DNA of 64,000 nt, from assembly GCF_024129735.1 (NCBI RefSeq), contig NZ_JAMXXK010000013.1:1-64000 (forward strand). Direction: 5' to 3'. Both the position numbers and the translations under genes were made by a program. Positions 63,631-64,000 of the stretch are shown here, piece after piece (the stretch's first letter is position 1; every line of letters begins with the position of its first letter). The notes under the pieces are model-generated. The model was not told the DNA's origin and searched no databases. It saw only the letters and a list, made by a program, of their open reading frames with translations. Source of the DNA: Acinetobacter lwoffii (lineage in GTDB: Bacteria; Pseudomonadota; Gammaproteobacteria; Pseudomonadales; Moraxellaceae).

Positions 63631-64000
63631 TTATAGCAATTCCAGTAGCGCTTTAATGACGTCTGGATGCTGAATATAACCATCAATATCATGCGGATGA
63701 TAAATGGAGGTATGAATCTCCTGATTAATAATCGCAGGCTGAAGCTGGAAGTGTGGTTCTGATAATGGAAAGGCAGTCAGAAAGTCATCGCTACAATAGA
63801 AATTTATCCAATCGCCTGAAATTGCAGCAGGTCGTACAATCGGTTGCGGCAGATGAGCCTGGATGACCCGAAATGCCAACGGTGATCCAAGAGTAATAAA
63901 ACGCTTGATATTCAGCTCCGGATGCTGAATCAAATAATTATAGGCAATCACGCTGCCAAGCGAATGTGCCACCAGAATCTGTGGCCTGCTGCTATAGAGT
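63631..64000 (-). CDS. Alpha/beta hydrolase, second tandem paralogue (5' end beyond the window)
   Basis: Partial gene: the C-terminal 123 or so codons are visible and the frame stays open to the window edge. It has the same VAHSLGSVIAYNYLIQHPE elbow as the neighbour and nearly the same RFITLGSPLAF, PQPIVRPAAISGDWINFY and PHDIDGY segments. The start and the oxyanion motif lie outside. It clearly arose by tandem duplication with 62474-63385. The 245 bases between them contain no gene. Confidence 0.8.
   Translation of the reverse strand, partial: LYSSRPQILVAHSLGSVIAYNYLIQHPELNIKRFITLGSPLAFRVIQAHLPQPIVRPAAISGDWINFYCSDDFLTAFPLSEPHFQLQPAIINQEIHTSIYHPHDIDGYIQHPDVIKALLELL

Overview
The window is a stretch of gammaproteobacterial chromosome that looks like Acinetobacter (Moraxellaceae), most likely a non-baumannii environmental species. 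The evidence is moderate-to-low GC with AT-rich spacers, gene arrangements I associate with Acinetobacter (a diacylglycerol-kinase-like gene and a phosphoesterase ahead of groESL, an RNase HI-DnaQ fusion, a very long LysM-rich MltD, a FimL-like gene beside nudC, META/DUF4377 lipoproteins), and conserved gammaproteobacterial blocks such as zapA-ssrS, ygfB-pepP-ubiH-ubiI and rsmI/lpoA-yraN-dolP. I saw no insertion sequence, prophage, CRISPR array or rRNA.

Layout. 0.2-4.1 kb: lipid-kinase-like gene, metallophosphoesterase, then groES-groEL behind a heat-shock-type promoter. 4.1-10.7 kb: envelope lipoproteins (NlpE-like, a two-repeat lipoprotein, small ones), a LuxR-type regulator, an acyltransferase, an SDR and a TauE/SafE permease. 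10.8-20.7 kb: rsmD-mrdA (PBP2), a DUF445 membrane protein, adk, nth with an orphan rnfB-like gene, gdhA, and a META-domain lipoprotein. 20.9-26.6 kb: ygiD-like dioxygenase, rlmH, an M28 peptidase, lon, and 5-formyl-THF cyclo-ligase.

26.6-35.3 kb is the accessory-looking part. It holds two genes each broken by one small lesion (a VOC/PhnB-like gene with an in-frame TAA, and a secreted-protein gene frameshifted at a C run). Next comes a small nitrogen locus: a sigma-54-like promoter and repeated GntR-type operator-like sites, an unrecognised 87-residue ORF, urea (or guanidine) carboxylase, and a GntR/FCD regulator. No allophanate hydrolase lies beside it. A sorbosone-dehydrogenase-like lipoprotein and a Pmp3-like peptide follow.

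35.4-47.4 kb is core: 6S RNA, zapA and a coiled-coil partner, ygfB, pepP, ubiH-ubiI (with a DUF378 and a GNAT gene in between), a SutA-like acidic protein, rsmI, an LpoA-like gene, yraN, dolP and a hydrolase. 47.5-60.3 kb: nudC-fimL, the rnhA-dnaQ fusion, mltD-yejA-yejB-yejE (no yejF), and an old-yellow-enzyme homologue. 60.3-64 kb: a heme-oxygenase-like diiron protein, three identical tRNA-Glu genes with promoter and terminator, and two tandem paralogous alpha/beta hydrolases, the second cut by the window edge.

Functional themes are envelope building and remodelling (PBP2, LpoA-like, MltD, DolP, lipoproteins), protein quality control (GroESL, Lon), cell division (ZapA region) and ubiquinone synthesis. 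The least explained parts are the carboxylase locus, the two structured leaders (7.43 kb and the groES leader) and the orphan redox genes.
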